DNA of 64,000 bases from Lepiota brunneoincarnata. Its lineage: Eukaryota > Basidiomycota > Agaricomycetes > Agaricales > Agaricaceae. Shown one piece after another: positions 1 through 10,936 of this stretch. Each line of letters begins with the position of its first letter. Position 1 is the stretch's first letter. The notes beneath the pieces are model-generated. The model saw only the letters and a list, made by a program, of their open reading frames with translations, searched no databases and had not been told where the DNA came from. Location of the stretch: NCBI GenBank assembly GCA_023014365.1, contig JAEBUN010000019.1, positions 682,001 through 746,000 on the forward strand. Reading direction: 5' to 3'. The translations under genes were made by a program, and so were the position numbers.

Positions 1-612
1 AGGGGCTTCAAGTTCAAGTGTGGCGAGATGCTTGGTGTTGTGAGGGATTTTATTGACAAGCGAGATAACATCGGATGCTGGCTTGAGTCCTTTGATAGAA
101 GTAATTGAGGTGTTGAGCGAGCTTGAGCTTGAATCCATTGGCACATGCAAAGCTTCCACCGATATACCAACATCCTGACCAAACTCTTCCGAGTCCTCAT
201 ACTGTTGATTGATGACAGGCAGTGTCTCCTTCTCCTTCTCCTTCTTCACATTCTCCCTCGAGTTGCCCTCACCTTGTGACCGCTCAAGAACGAGTAGCAA
301 TTCCTCCACTGACCCAGTGTCATCCAAGTCAGTGTATTTGCGAGGCATCCGTTTTGCTGTGGCAAGAACGAGTTCATGTTCCACTCCACCCTTGTATTTC
401 CTGATCTCGAGCCTGGAGATATACCAGCCTTGAGGTGTCGCTTGATGGGGCGAGTCGCTGTAGAGCTGGAGTAGGCATAATCTATAGCCATTTATGGCAA
501 CCCATTCCATCTCCGGGCAGATAAATTGAAATTCGGGGGGGTAAAATAGTTGTGCTGGGGTGTCTTCCATGATACCAAGAAGGCGGAGAAAGGAGCGAAC
601 AAGTTTGAGCAT
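1..612 (-). CDS. Unrecognised protein, N-terminal part, runs off the left edge
   Basis: An uninterrupted minus-strand reading frame of 204 codons runs from an ATG at 612 to the window edge. A second ATG at 570 would give a protein beginning MEDTPAQLFYPPEF. The first half is mixed and globular-looking (FICPEMEWVAINGYRL, GWYISRLEIRKYKGG). It is followed by a charged, low-complexity acidic and lysine-rich stretch and then a serine-rich segment. I do not recognise a domain. The frame is supported by its length without stops and by ordinary amino-acid composition. The 3' end and any introns lie outside the window, so product and size are unknown. The choice between the two starts is open. Confidence 0.55.
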   Translation of the reverse strand, partial: MLKLVRSFLRLLGIMEDTPAQLFYPPEFQFICPEMEWVAINGYRLCLLQLYSDSPHQATPQGWYISRLEIRKYKGGVEHELVLATAKRMPRKYTDLDDTGSVEELLLVLERSQGEGNSRENVKKEKEKETLPVINQQYEDSEEFGQDVGISVEALHVPMDSSSSSLNTSITSIKGLKPASDVISLVNKIPHNTKHLATLELEAP

Positions 613-1940
613 GGTAGGCCTGACTTATAGGGCAGTGTGGCATAGAAGAAAAGCGGTGAGGCCACCGTGCGGCAACCAGCCCTCCTTCACGCTGTCACAC
701 CAACACGCTCGGTCACACAACAACATATTTCAAAATCATCTATCTGTGCTGCTTAGTTTTAATGGCTTAAATGCTCTATTTTGCTTGGGGTCTCATTCTA
801 CAATCCACAAACCATTAGCTACCGAATCCACAAACCATTAGCTACCGAATCCAAATAATTCAAAGCGCAACCCCCCCCCCCCCCTGTACATCGTTCCTCT
901 CCAGATCCGATATTCTCAATGCCCCAAGTTCCAACGCATCCAAACATCTGACATCATCCATAAGGGTAGCACTCGGCCCCCGACCATGCTTCCACTAGTT
1001 CCTCCTGCCTCGCGCGTGTGAACCCTGTATTTGTCAATGTCAGACGCCTCGTCGCAACACTAGCCCGTTGCAAAGTTGTAATGATGGGAATTGGTTGGCC
1101 TGTAGGCGATGACGGCCCCGCAGTGGCAGCAGCAGCACTCGCAGTTGACGTAGATAGAGAGAGATAGTAGGCCTCGGTCGCCGTTTTGATTATAAGGCAT
1201 TCAAGTGATCCGCGGTCCAATGGGTGTGCGACGTGGGGGTAGGAGAACTGGACCACCCTTTGTTGGTGGTTTGAAAGGGGGTGGCCGACGCGACGTGGCG
1301 CGGGTGGGCTGCCCTTGAGATTACTGCAAGGTCGAATTTGTGACCTGTAGGATCGGTAACGTGAGTTGTCGAGGGAGCAGCCAGAATCCGAGGAACAAGA
1401 TCTCACTGGAGTCCTTGCCAGTAACGTGGAGGAGGCCGAGATAGATGTGGAGGGATGACCGGGACCCTCGTCATTGGTAGATGGCCAGGACACGCGGGCG
1501 ACCTTAGAAGGGGCGAGCGGGTGAGTGACACGGACTGATTGGGATCCTCGCAATTCGGTGAGCTAGAGTGAGATTTCATGAATCAGTGAAACAATAAACG
1601 TATATCATGCCAAGAGCTAAGGCAATGGCAAGATATACATGGACACCTATCAGGATTTGTACAATGCTGCGAAAGTGCAAAGCTTGGGACAGGGCACCCC
1701 ACAGAGAAGATACGATCAATGCAGCCTTTTAAAAGATCTACGGGACAAAATGCTTAGAGTCCCGCCTTCAGAAACTGACTAGTGTGGGCACTTACCCAGC
1801 CTTTCTCAAACTGGCGGCTGACAGGTTTGGGTACACGTCTAGGCATGATCTTTTACCACCAGAATCCTCTACCTCCCAACAAAGTGCCTTGTTTTTTCCA
1901 TGCCCTAGAACATATAGCCAGGTCCAGCGCACGTTTTCAA
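613..1940. other. Intergenic stretch with a short tandem repeat and a poly-C run
   Basis: No convincing gene is seen. A unit of about 22 bases (acaaaccattagctaccgaatcc type) is repeated twice at about 808-853. A run of 14 C follows at 871-884. A minus-strand open frame of 199 codons at 954-1553 has arginine/serine-rich composition and no recognisable motif. It is treated as chance. Confidence 0.4.
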
Positions 1941-1941
1941 G

Positions 1942-2850
1942 TTACACAAGATAGGAAAATAGTAAACGAAAATACAATTTGAAGGAGTACCTCCGGATCG
2001 GAACTGTCAGAAGCGTCCTTGGTGGTACCCTTCCCATTATAAGTGTATAGAAAATGTCCAAAGCCGATAATGGGCCGCTTGAGTTGTCCTTGACTGAACG
2101 GTGTATCGCAAGTGCGAGGACAGATTGTAGCTGGTCGTCAGGGCCAGACGAGTCGCGTTCTCTGATGAAGCGAACAACAGTGACTGCGTAGGTAAACAGT
2201 CCGGCTGAGAGGTGGACCAGCGTCCCAATGGCCTTCTCTGACGGCCAAGGCTTCGGTATGTCATGCTCCCTTCCAATGTTCTCCAGCTCGTCCGTCGAGT
2301 ATTTCGCAATCTCACTGTCGGTATTCCGGAACACCGGAAGCTCCATGTGGGAAAGATATCGGCAATACATCTGGCGAAGTGAAGGTGGCTGACGGCGCTA
2401 TGGAACTCGGGACGACTGAAGAAGAGCCAGAGGAGGAATGTGGATTGACCTCGTGCAGATACTGCAAAATGTTGCTCTGAGCCTCGGAGCCTGCCCATTC
2501 ATCAAGGCTATCGACAATTATGATTAACTCCCCGACATGCTTCCCTTGAGCTCCGAGCCCGGTGAGCGGAGCAACGATGAGGTCTTGGAATTGGTGCCTT
2601 GGTGCCTTGTTGACGACAGCTAGGTTCACGGCGAACTCCATGGTCGACGATATTGCCACATAATTCGAATTTGGCAGCGAGCTGGTATGAGATGGAAATG
2701 AAAAGGTGATTTGGATTTCGCCTGTGGTTGAATTCGGAGAAAAAGAATGCAGCGCCCAACTTCTCTCCTAATTCCTCTGCACAGCTCTGTGCCTCTGTTA
2801 CTCGGTTCATTGGCAACGTTGATGTTGGGGATCCCGATTTTCAATTGAAG
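1942..2850 (-). pseudogene. Decayed NACHT/STAND-type NTPase fragment
   Basis: Reading the minus strand across three frames gives pieces in the order expected for the NACHT domain of fungal STAND proteins. First comes CAEELGEKLGAAFFFSEF followed by LFISISYQLAAKFEL, the region just after the P-loop. Then a Walker B-like IIIVDSLDEWAG and SNILQYLHEV, then FFSRPEFH, and finally KAIGTLVHLSAGLFTYAVTVVRFI, typical of the helical part after the ATPase core. The P-loop position reads roughly GSPTSTLPMNRVTEA and lacks GxxGxGKS. Frames change between the pieces and no plausible introns repair all of them. Intact proteins of this class act in non-self recognition and cell death in fungi. This copy looks dead. 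The N-terminal effector and the repeat domain are not visible. Confidence 0.55.
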
Positions 2851-2984
2851 GATGACCTTATTTATATTTCGGAGGCGAGTATCGTGACTGAGAGTACAAC
2901 CCGCTCGCCCTTCTCGATGTCTTGTACACTCGACTTCTTTCCAGCGTCCCTCGTGTATCTTTGGATGCGATGAACCTTCTTGTG

Positions 2985-3550
2985 GGCTCCCCTTTCGTCA
3001 CCGAGCTCCTATTTTATAATGGTTTCAATCTCCTGAACCTCTAACGAAGGTCGCACACGGTACTCTTCAGAAGCTCCATTCAGTTCTTCGGGTTCCACTA
3101 CCCGACAAGGTGTTTTCATCTCCCCTGTCCTGGAACCATGCTTCTTTTGCTGATTTTCCGCGGGACTCACACCGATCGCGCGATTTTACTATCAACAAGT
3201 GTCAGGGTCATGACAAATATCTGGTGGTGTTGCAACCGGGTATTATAACAAGCCAATGGTACTAATGAGTCTCTCTTACTGTTACTGGATCTCATATTGA
3301 AACACGCGCCAGATCTGCCAAATGCACAGACTCCTGGCCTCATCCCATAACCAAGTCAAACGAGCGCACCAGGAGGATTTTGGGATGTGCGAGAACTATC
3401 TGTGCAGATCGTCTCTTGCCTGATTTTCCTTTGGTTGATGCGTTCCCTATTCCATTGAACTTTACGGGACTCGCTGATTCAAGTCACATGATCATTACAA
3501 TGCCTAAATCGGAGTTCCGCGAATCGTAGTCATGTGGTAGGAGATTTCCG
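2985..3550. other. Gap upstream of histidyl-tRNA synthetase
   Basis: No gene is recognised. It should hold the promoter of the downstream synthetase gene. Part may be further remnant of the NACHT gene, but no motif supports that. Confidence 0.3.
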
Positions 3551-5820
3551 ATGATGTACTTCTCGACCTCGTTATACCGCCTCTCTTCGCTCCTAAGACG
3601 GTCGATACACAGCTCCACTCCATCTAGAATCAGCAGGGGCATGCCATCCGATCCTATCCCGATGGGTACCGAACAACTCGAGCAAGAGATTGCCAAGCAG
3701 AAAGCGATCTTCAATGAACTGAGGCAAGATGCCGCCGGGTCGCCAGAGTTGGAGGACGCCAAGAAGAAGTTGAGTGAGTTGCAGAAGGCATTGGGGTTGT
3801 CAAAGTCGAAGGGTAACGCATCGCTTGAGGCAACTGGTGGGAAGAAGAAGGAGAGGCTACTGCTGAAAACTGCCAAGGTGTGTGCTACCGTGATAATGAT
3901 TCCGCCCGTCCGATTACAAGTCGCGTCGCGTCCTTAGGGTACCAAGGACTATGGCCCAGGAGAGATGTTCTGTCGCGAACACATCGAGAAAATTGTCAAG
4001 GGCTGCTTTACGGCCTATGGCGGTTCTTGCCTTGATACCCCTGTGTTCGAGCGTAAAGATGTCTTGACAGACAAGTATGGTGAGGACTCGAAACTCATTT
4101 TCGACCTTATGGACCAAGGAGGGGAACAACTCGCGTTGCGATATGACCACACTGTGCCGCTTGCGCGTTACCTTGCTATGATGGGAGGCACAAACACACA
4201 GAGCAAGATTTGGCAGGTTGGAAAGGTGTATCGGAGAGATAACCCCGTAATGTCGAAGGGGCGAATGAGAGAGTTCATGCAGGCGGTAAGTGAACCACGT
4301 TTCCTTGGTTCTCTGTGATTCTGAAACTTTCTTGAGGATTTCGATATCAGTGGAGCTTGGGATCCTATGATTCCAGATGCTGAACTCCTCAGTTTGCTGT
4401 GTACAATTCTGACCAGCCTTGAGGTTGGAGAGTTCACTATCAAAGTATATCACCTCTCCCTTGTTCGTGTATCCTTGCTTATAGATCTCAGGTCAACCAC
4501 CGAAAAATTCTTGATGGTATCTTTGAAGTCTGCGGTGTCCCGGCGGAGAAAATTCGCACCATCTCATCGGCCGTCGACAAATTAGACAAAGTGAGTCATA
4601 TATATTTATGGTCGACAGCAATCTCTCAAACCAATTCCAGTCTCTATGGGCAGATGTCAAAAAGGAAATGACGGTGGAAAAGGGCCTTGATGCCTCTGTG
4701 GCTGACAAGATCGGCGAATACGTGCAGCTCAAAGGTCGGTCCATCCAATGAAGCTCACCAGCATTCAATATTAACACCGTGCTCAAGGCGGCGCTGAACT
4801 GATCGACAAGCTGACAGAAGATCCAGCGATCGTTGCGAATGCCAGTGCTAAGCAGGGCCTGGGCGAGATGAAGATCCTCGTTTCCCTCCTCCAGGCGTAC
4901 AGAATCCTCGACAAGGTTCACTCTCATCCCAACCACTTAGTTATCAGCCACTGACCCCAATGTAGGTTTCCTTCGATATGTCCCTCGCTCGAGGGCTCGA
5001 TTATTACACTGGTATCATCTACGAAGCTATCGTTGAAGACTCTGCTCCTCCCTGGCTCAAAGCCGCTCAAGCAGCGGCAGCGACGGGAAACCCTACACCC
5101 AACACACCTGCTCTCAATGAATCCGCACCGCCCGCATCTACGGCCGCCAAAAAAGATAAGAAACCAAAAAAGAAAGCTGACGGGGAAGAAGAAGATGAAG
5201 TGGACGACTCACAGGTGGGGGTTGGATCCATTGCCGCCGGTGGGCGATATGACGGCCTCGTGGGTTCCTTTAGCTCCGCAGCTGCCGGTGATAAAGAGAA
5301 GAACAAGGGGCACTTGCCGTGTGTGGGTGTGAGTATTGGAATGGATCGGATTTTTGCACTGTTATGGCCGAAATGGGTGGAGAAGGGGATGAGGAGCAAG
5401 GAGACGATGGTGTACGTGATGAGTGCGGGCGATGGGTTGTTGACGGAGCGGGTGGAGCTGGTAAGGGAGCTGAGGGAGGCTGGGATCAATGTTCGTGTTG
5501 CGCTCCTTTCACTTTTTGCTCGGTTGGCTGACATTGTGGACTTTGAATAGACCGATTTCCTTGCGAAAAACAAGCCTAAGCTTCCTGCGCAGTTTGCAGC
5601 GGGAGAGAAGGATGAGGTTCCATTTGCTGTTATACTTGGTGGTGACGAGCTGAAGGCTGGGTTGGTGACTGTGAAGGAGCAGAGGTGGCAGCTTGTGGAT
5701 GGAAAGAAGGTCAAGGTGGAGAGTTCAGATAAGGGTACAAAGGTAAAGAGAGATGAATTGGCACAGTGGTTGAAAGAAACGAGAACCTACAAAGAATGGG
5801 GTGGCGGGAGGTTGATTTGA
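3551..5820 (+). CDS. HTS1: Histidyl-tRNA synthetase, probably both mitochondrial and cytosolic
   Basis: Charges tRNA-His with histidine. Eight exons can be placed: 3551-3877, 3938-4285, 4337-4444, 4492-4590, 4641-4734, 4788-4915, 4966-5490 and 5551-5820, all with GT-AG introns of about 46-60 bases. They give 632 residues without a frameshift. The N-terminus ([22 protein letters not shown]) is basic and hydroxylated like a mitochondrial presequence. A second in-frame Met ([12 protein letters not shown]) could start the cytosolic form, as known for yeast HTS1. A WHEP-like helical segment ([18 protein letters not shown]) follows. Class II motif 2 lies around [18 protein letters not shown]. The HisRS signature [13 protein letters not shown] is at the start of exon 7, followed by a lysine/acidic insert of about 50 residues and then [11 protein letters not shown]. 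The anticodon-binding domain ends in EWGGGRLI. The two starts at 3551 and 3554 are equivalent. Confidence 0.97.
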
Positions 5821-6554
5821 GTGCATTGACATAGAAGTCGCTGTTGTATAGGAATACAATACATACTCGGCGCTCGCCCAGGTGGCGGGGTTGAGGGTAA
5901 AATACTGTGATTTTCGTTCCGGAAATATACCATCCAAGCTGAGCCGGCGGATTGGGTGATATACCAAGCAGCTGTGTTCAGGGCATGAACATGCCCTATA
6001 GTTGCCCGAACTTGGCCTTGATAGGGCTACAAAGGTGATGCTCAGCATTGGGGTCATCGACACACATGTCTTCTAGCATACTTTTCGATAATTAATCCGT
6101 TGTTCGCGCTGCGAGTCCGAGTGTCTCAGATGCCAGACGTGCTTAGTTCTGTCTGTAAATCCCTTGCACCTACTCATCTTTCCACCCCGCCTGGCTTCGG
6201 TCAGTGACAGGCGAAAGGCTAATTCTACGAAGCCTTGCCTTCTCCCCCTTTCTTTGCTTGTGGCCTCTCTCCTCATGCCTCTTACGATGGGCGCGAGCGC
6301 CCTCGACAACGAAGATCTCATAGATCACCACTGGGGCACCATCTATCTCCGCTTTGTTATCCGCGCCCCAAATGCGCGGAATTTCGAGCATCCTCATCGC
6401 ACGATCCTGCATGGATATTGTTCGAATTTTCACCCCGCCCTTTCCGCTTCAACACGGTCTTTCCCGTTTGTCGATGACGGTAGAATAACTTACCTCTACC
6501 AAGTTGGTTTGGTTAGCTCGCGTGAGCGGGAACATTGTTGGTTGGTTGTGATTT
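5821..6554. other. Gap after histidyl-tRNA synthetase
   Basis: It should contain the 3' UTR of the synthetase gene. Open frames on both strands at 6073-6562 overlap each other and show no motif. No gene is called. Confidence 0.3.
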
Positions 6555-6783
6555 CACTGTGAACCCCTACAGGTTGTAATTTACGTCAGAAATAGTCAAG
6601 AAGTGAGAATTACACCAGATAGTGCCGTTTTTAGGAGAGTACGTAATAATGACATTTTGATAATTACACCAGATAACGCCGTTTTTCTGAATAAAGGTCG
6701 TAATTCTTTAATAATTCGATGTGAATTACGACACAGCCCCCACATTTTTCGACGTAAATCACGACTGGTAGGGGTTCACAGTG
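6555..6783. mobile_element. 229-base MITE with CACTG ends and a TTT target duplication
   Basis: The element begins CACTGTGAACCCCTAC and ends with its near-perfect reverse complement, GTAGGGGTTCACAGTG. The inverted similarity extends about 33 bases inward (..TTTACGTC / GACGTAAA..). It is flanked by TTT on both sides. The inverted paralogous segment at about 28,935-28,950 reads GATTTGTTC with a single TTT and no insert, so it shows the empty site. Inside, aattacaccagata followed by gccgttttt occurs twice (about 6608 and 6662). No coding capacity is present, so it must be mobilised in trans. CACTG ends with a 3-base duplication fit a CACTA/EnSpm-like origin; that family assignment is inference. 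Confidence 0.82.
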
Positions 6784-8745
6784 TTTGTTCCGAACACGGA
6801 TGCTGGACAATAGCTCCGAAAAGAGTTTTAATCGACATTTACCTCAATACGTAACACAACAGCTGTAATATGGCTCTGGCTGGACACGAAGTGATGGTGT
6901 TTTCCGTTTTCTGAACCTCCCAAGCGGTATAGAGTGCAGGGTCGGGCTGCATGGCCACAATGATCGGCCCATCCGATTCCGAAGGCCTCGAAGTTGCATA
7001 GATCAAGTTACTGGTGCGATACGTCGGACTCGCACCTGTGGGAAGGTGATATGAGCTGTGGCCTATTCTCGGCACAAACTCATTCGACTCCAAAATTAGA
7101 ACAAGTGCCCATACCGACGCCGTCGGCATCCTTGCAGAGCACAGCTCCAGTAGGCTGGAAGGCAAATCGGCCGAGTGCTCATGTCCTGAGCGAGCGGGAG
7201 CAGGAGGTCGGTGACCTTAAATACGAAGTCAGATACTCGACTTTTTCCCAACTTCATTCGAGCTTTACGACCGAGAACACAAAAAATTTCCATGACATTA
7301 CCACGAATTGCAATCATTGGCGGTAGGCCCTACTCAAATCTACATTGCACGTATGCTCACAACTCTACAGCCGGCCCCGGCGGTCTCACTCTTGCGCGTC
7401 TTCTCAAGCTCCAGAACATTCCCTCCCGACTCTTTGAGCTGGATGCGTCCAGTGGGAGTCGCTCCCAAGGCGGTTCTCTCGACCTTGGCCCGGACTCTGG
7501 CCAACAGGCTTTGAAGGCCGCCGGTCTTTTCACAGAGTTCGAAAGGCATTCTCGAAGGGATGGTGCTGCTACCAAGTTTTTGGACAAGGATGGAACAGTG
7601 GTATGGGCTGATGACGGACTCAGCCCAGAAGGCAGTGATATCATGCCTCCTGATCGACCGGAGATTGACAGACAAGATTTGCGCAGGATCCTCCTTGACT
7701 CTTTGGATGATGGAGTGGTAGAGTGGGGAAAGAAGGTAGTCAAAATCTCGGAGGATGAGGGCTCGACGAAGGACAAACCACAATTCACCATCGAGTTTAC
7801 AGATGGTGGAAAGGAGAGCGGGTTTGAGCTCATCGTAGGTGCGGACGGCGCATGGAGTCGCGTGCGAAGGCTCTTGACAGACGAAGAGCCTTTCTATAGT
7901 GGCATCACTTGTGTTGAGGCTCACGTTGAGAGAGTCGATGAGAAGCATCCCGATCTTGCCGAGCGTGTTGGTCTCGGGACATCTTATCAATTTCATGGAA
8001 ACAGTGTCTTGGGAACCCAGCGGAATAGCGATGGTTCAGTGAAGACGTATGCTGCGGTCCGAGTTGACGAGGATTGGGCTGCCACCTGCGGCATTGATTG
8101 GGCGGATGTTCAGGCTTCGAAGCAGGCTCTCGTCGACCTCAAATACCCCGACTGGGAGGCCTTAAGCAAGGATTTCGTGTTGCGGGCTTCCGGGCCACTT
8201 ATTGTCCGTCAAATGTACATGCTTTCCAGTTGAAATGAAATGGGAAACTCGTCCTGGGTAGGTGATATCGCGATGTTGTTCCTTTCATCCAGTTCTCACC
8301 GTTTGTGTTTCAGTGTCACTCTGATTGGTGATGCGGCGCATCTGATGACATTTTTCGCCGGAGTAGGAGTCAACTTAGGCGTTGACAGATGCTCTAGATC
8401 TTTCCCAAGCAATCCATTCCCATATAGAAGACAAGGTCGACTGGACAACAACTCTGCAACAGTTCGAGGCGGGAATGCTTGCAAGGTCCCACATCAGTGC
8501 CAAGAAGACCCTTGACAAATTTGAACTAACTTCTTTAGCGGAGCAAGTGTAGCTGAGATTGTGAAGAGACTCGGCGAAGTTATGGTGGGTCCATAGAGAT
8601 GCAGATGAGGAATGAGGAAGAACTGAGTAGTCGGTAGATACATGCCAGGGTGCTGGTTTATTCATAGTGAGTAGTATTTTACCAACATTTATATAGTCAG
8701 TGTATGTATGAATTCTAATAGGGCACTTGGTTGCCTGCATTGATG
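6784..8745 (+). repeat. Inverted segmental duplication, copy 1 (partner about 27,120-28,950)
   Basis: The stretch from the right edge of the MITE to about 8745 matches the reverse complement of about 27,120-28,950. The match covers the 5' flank (for example tgagctgtggcctattctc), the whole FAD monooxygenase, and the 3' flank (gaattctaatagggca). The copies differ by many substitutions and small indels, so the duplication is not very recent. Confidence 0.85.
7292..8615 (+). CDS. TetX-like FAD-dependent monooxygenase, copy 1, with frameshifts as read
   Basis: Group A flavoprotein hydroxylase of the TetX/PHBH type, expected to use NAD(P)H and O2 to hydroxylate a small, often aromatic or polyketide-like substrate. 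Exon 1 (7292-7322) and exon 2 (from 7371) join to MTLPRIAIIGGAGPGGLTLA, with the dinucleotide-binding GxGxxG. Further marks are RSQGGSLDLGPDSGQQAL, DRQDLRRILLDSL and the GADGAWSRVR motif. After an intron near 8266-8311 the second FAD motif reads LIGDAAHLMTFFAGVGVNL. Compared with copy 2, extra single bases occur near 8222, 8378, 8512 and 8591. As read, the frame stops at 8231-8233; with them ignored a protein of roughly 400 residues results. These may be sequencing errors, since conserved neighbours show the same type of change. The promoter side carries the MITE. Confidence 0.85.
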
Positions 8746-9351
8746 GTCTCATATTACACGGCGTGATGTGGATAATGTGTGTGCGAGTTTCAGAGGAGAT
8801 AGGTGACAAAAGGGACAGGGGTTCGGGGTCGAGCTCAGGTAAGAAATTATCCATCGATTTATTTACAATATCGGATTTCCATATCACTCTTCTAACCCCC
8901 ATCCCCCTTGGCCAGCGTAAAATCCTACATAAAGTCAGATCAGGACGTCACTCACCTGCCAGGATCCCGCGCCCATAGGAAAGCTTAGGTGAGTTCTTGG
9001 ACAGACAGGCCCTCATAGGTTTCTTTACTCATGTGTTCGATTTGCATAACATAAAGGAGCTACTGATACGTCGGTCTAGCGCATACGAAGGGAACGGCCG
9101 GGATTCGAGGAACAGCGCACGGGGTCGAAAGCCCAGTGCTGGGTAGGTAATCGGCTGAGCGCAGGTATGTCTCGCACACCGCACCACTCAGCTCGCACTT
9201 TCGATCCCCCAGTTATTATCATTGACTTGACAGATCCCGGGGCCAGCTTGGACAACTTTCAATTTCGCAACCTTTCAAAGATGAGCGCAATTGGCCGCCA
9301 ATGGGGGGGAGCAGATGCTAGTGACTTGGACAATGGTAAAAGTGTGAACTA
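8746..9351. other. Gap between the monooxygenase and the phosphatase gene
   Basis: No gene is recognised. A plus-strand frame of 62 codons at 9167-9355 has no motif and overlaps the uncertain 3' end of the phosphatase gene on the other strand. Confidence 0.3.
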
Positions 9352-10555
9352 CTAGAATCCCCGGCGTGAATCTGTCCTTCTGTGGCTCATTGACAAGCTA
9401 TGAAATGACGACGCGAGATCTATTCTGATTCCAGTGGTATCAGATGAGCATCTATATAACCTAACCGCACTTGAACAGACTAGTCCAGTCTTAGCAAGAG
9501 TGACCTCGGCATTTGTCGTCGAGACGGCCTTTCCAGCAAAGTATGCTCGGACTTGGTCGTTGTCCGCAGAAGGGGGAGGCTGTGGAGCAATTAGCCCACC
9601 ACTGAGGAACGTTTTAAGGGGAAGTATACCAGTGAAGCGAGGTGGTCGTAAGTTGTTAAAGGCAACGAGGCGAACCCGAAGCGGGGGTGGGGAATTGAGG
9701 TCGTAATTACCTTCATACTGGTCCCTGAGTGGATGTCAGCAAGAGGAAGCGAGAGCAGATCATGAGGGATTTACCCTCAACGAGACTTCTAGGCGAGTCC
9801 AAGCGGTATTGATATGGCCCTTGTATGGTACGGTACAGTCCGCCTCGGGGTCCATCTTCAGTAACACGGAGATAAACTCAGTTATGCAAATACCAGTGAC
9901 TGGTAAGTCCGATATGTGCCTCGGCTAGGGTTTTGTCAAAGAGATGAAGGGAGAACACACTCCTTGATCACTTCTCTTGCCCTCTGAGCGACATCATCAA
10001 GGCTTTCACCCTTGGGAAAGCTCCCTGAACGACCCTGAGGTTGAGGGGAATATACCTTGCTTGTACAGTTCTTCCAGCGTCTTATTCTTTGGTGGCCGGG
10101 ATGGCGTCCAAAGTTGACCTTCAGCGATGCCAAAATGTTGTTCCCGTAGATTCGGTGTCGTCCTGAGCGAAGGTTTAGGCTCTGGATGAGAGTCTAGTAT
10201 AGCGAGAGCTGTGCTGTGAGCACGGTGGAGGTCCGATGAATAAAGGTGTGTGAAACACGTCGAGGAAGCAGCGAAAGTGGATCCGAGAGTTTTGACTTGC
10301 TGTAAATTTGGGTTGGTATGAAGTCAAGGGCTTCCTATTACTGGGACGGAACCTGGTCGCCCAAGTTGGAAAGAGGTGCATCTTTCCATCCTGCCCAAAC
10401 AGCTTTCTGTCATAAGGATTGGAATGAGGGAATATTGAGTCACAAAAAGGGCAAGCGTACCACGTTATCTTGACTTTCGCCGTGTCTAATCTACAAATGT
10501 TGAGGCGGCCTCTCAGAATAAAAGCATACCAGCTCACCAAGGTTATTGTGATCAT
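9352..10555 (-). CDS. Histidine phosphatase (phosphoglycerate mutase-like) family protein
   Basis: Minus-strand gene with very short first exons. Exon 1 from ATG at 10,555 encodes MITITL, and splicing gives MITITLIRHGESQDN, the RHG catalytic signature. Next come KAVWAGWKDAPLSNLGDQ and KTLGSTFAASS, then FTHLYSSDLHRAHSTA, LREQHFGIAEGQLWTP, TLEELYKQG and FPKGESLDDVAQRAREV. The second catalytic His region reads SH-GICITEFISVLLK. A C-terminal extension (YKGHINTAWTRLEV, then a spliced segment to a stop at 9352) is less certain. Extra single bases near 10,024, 9947 and 9895 break the frame. All three look like insertions and may be sequencing errors. Substrate cannot be told: members range from sugar phosphatases to fructose-2,6-bisphosphatase relatives. 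The upstream gene at 10,937 is divergent and shares a 380-base promoter region. Confidence 0.85.
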
Positions 10556-10936
10556 GATTGTGTGTGTGTGATGAGAGGGTGACGACCGGACCTATTAACA
10601 TCCCGGGGACACGTGGGCTCACGTTCACGGCCGAGTGAATGACGGCAGATGTCCTGTCCGCATAGAAACGCACAAGTGTTTCCATTCGCTCTTGTTATCC
10701 ACTGCGCAGGCAGCAAATGGGCCATCGCTGTGGCGGAGCCACAAGAGACAATGAAAACGTTGAATTGAAGGATTGAAGGAGGATGAATAATAGCAGCGGT
10801 CACGTGAGGATGATTGATACGAAGCTCTAGGACATTCCTCAGCATTCCCTGATTTGCAAAGCATAGTTCTTCGACCCACTTTCCTCTTCTTTCTTCTCTT
10901 CCACTACCATCGCATACGAAGAGCTGACCAGGAGAC

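Noticed and set aside
954..1553. Minus-strand open frame of 199 codons
   Set aside because: Serine/arginine-rich, no motif, no supporting splice context, and lies in a region with simple repeats. Likely chance.
5067..5714. 215-codon minus-strand frame inside histidyl-tRNA synthetase
   Set aside because: Antisense to conserved exons of the synthetase; no motif of its own.
6073..6562. Overlapping open frames on both strands after the synthetase gene
   Set aside because: Mutually overlapping, without motifs or codon-like periodicity that I can see. Probably UTR and spacer.
9050..9160. tRNA-like B-box string (gggattcgagg)
   Set aside because: No matching A box or acceptor stem could be found at the right distance.
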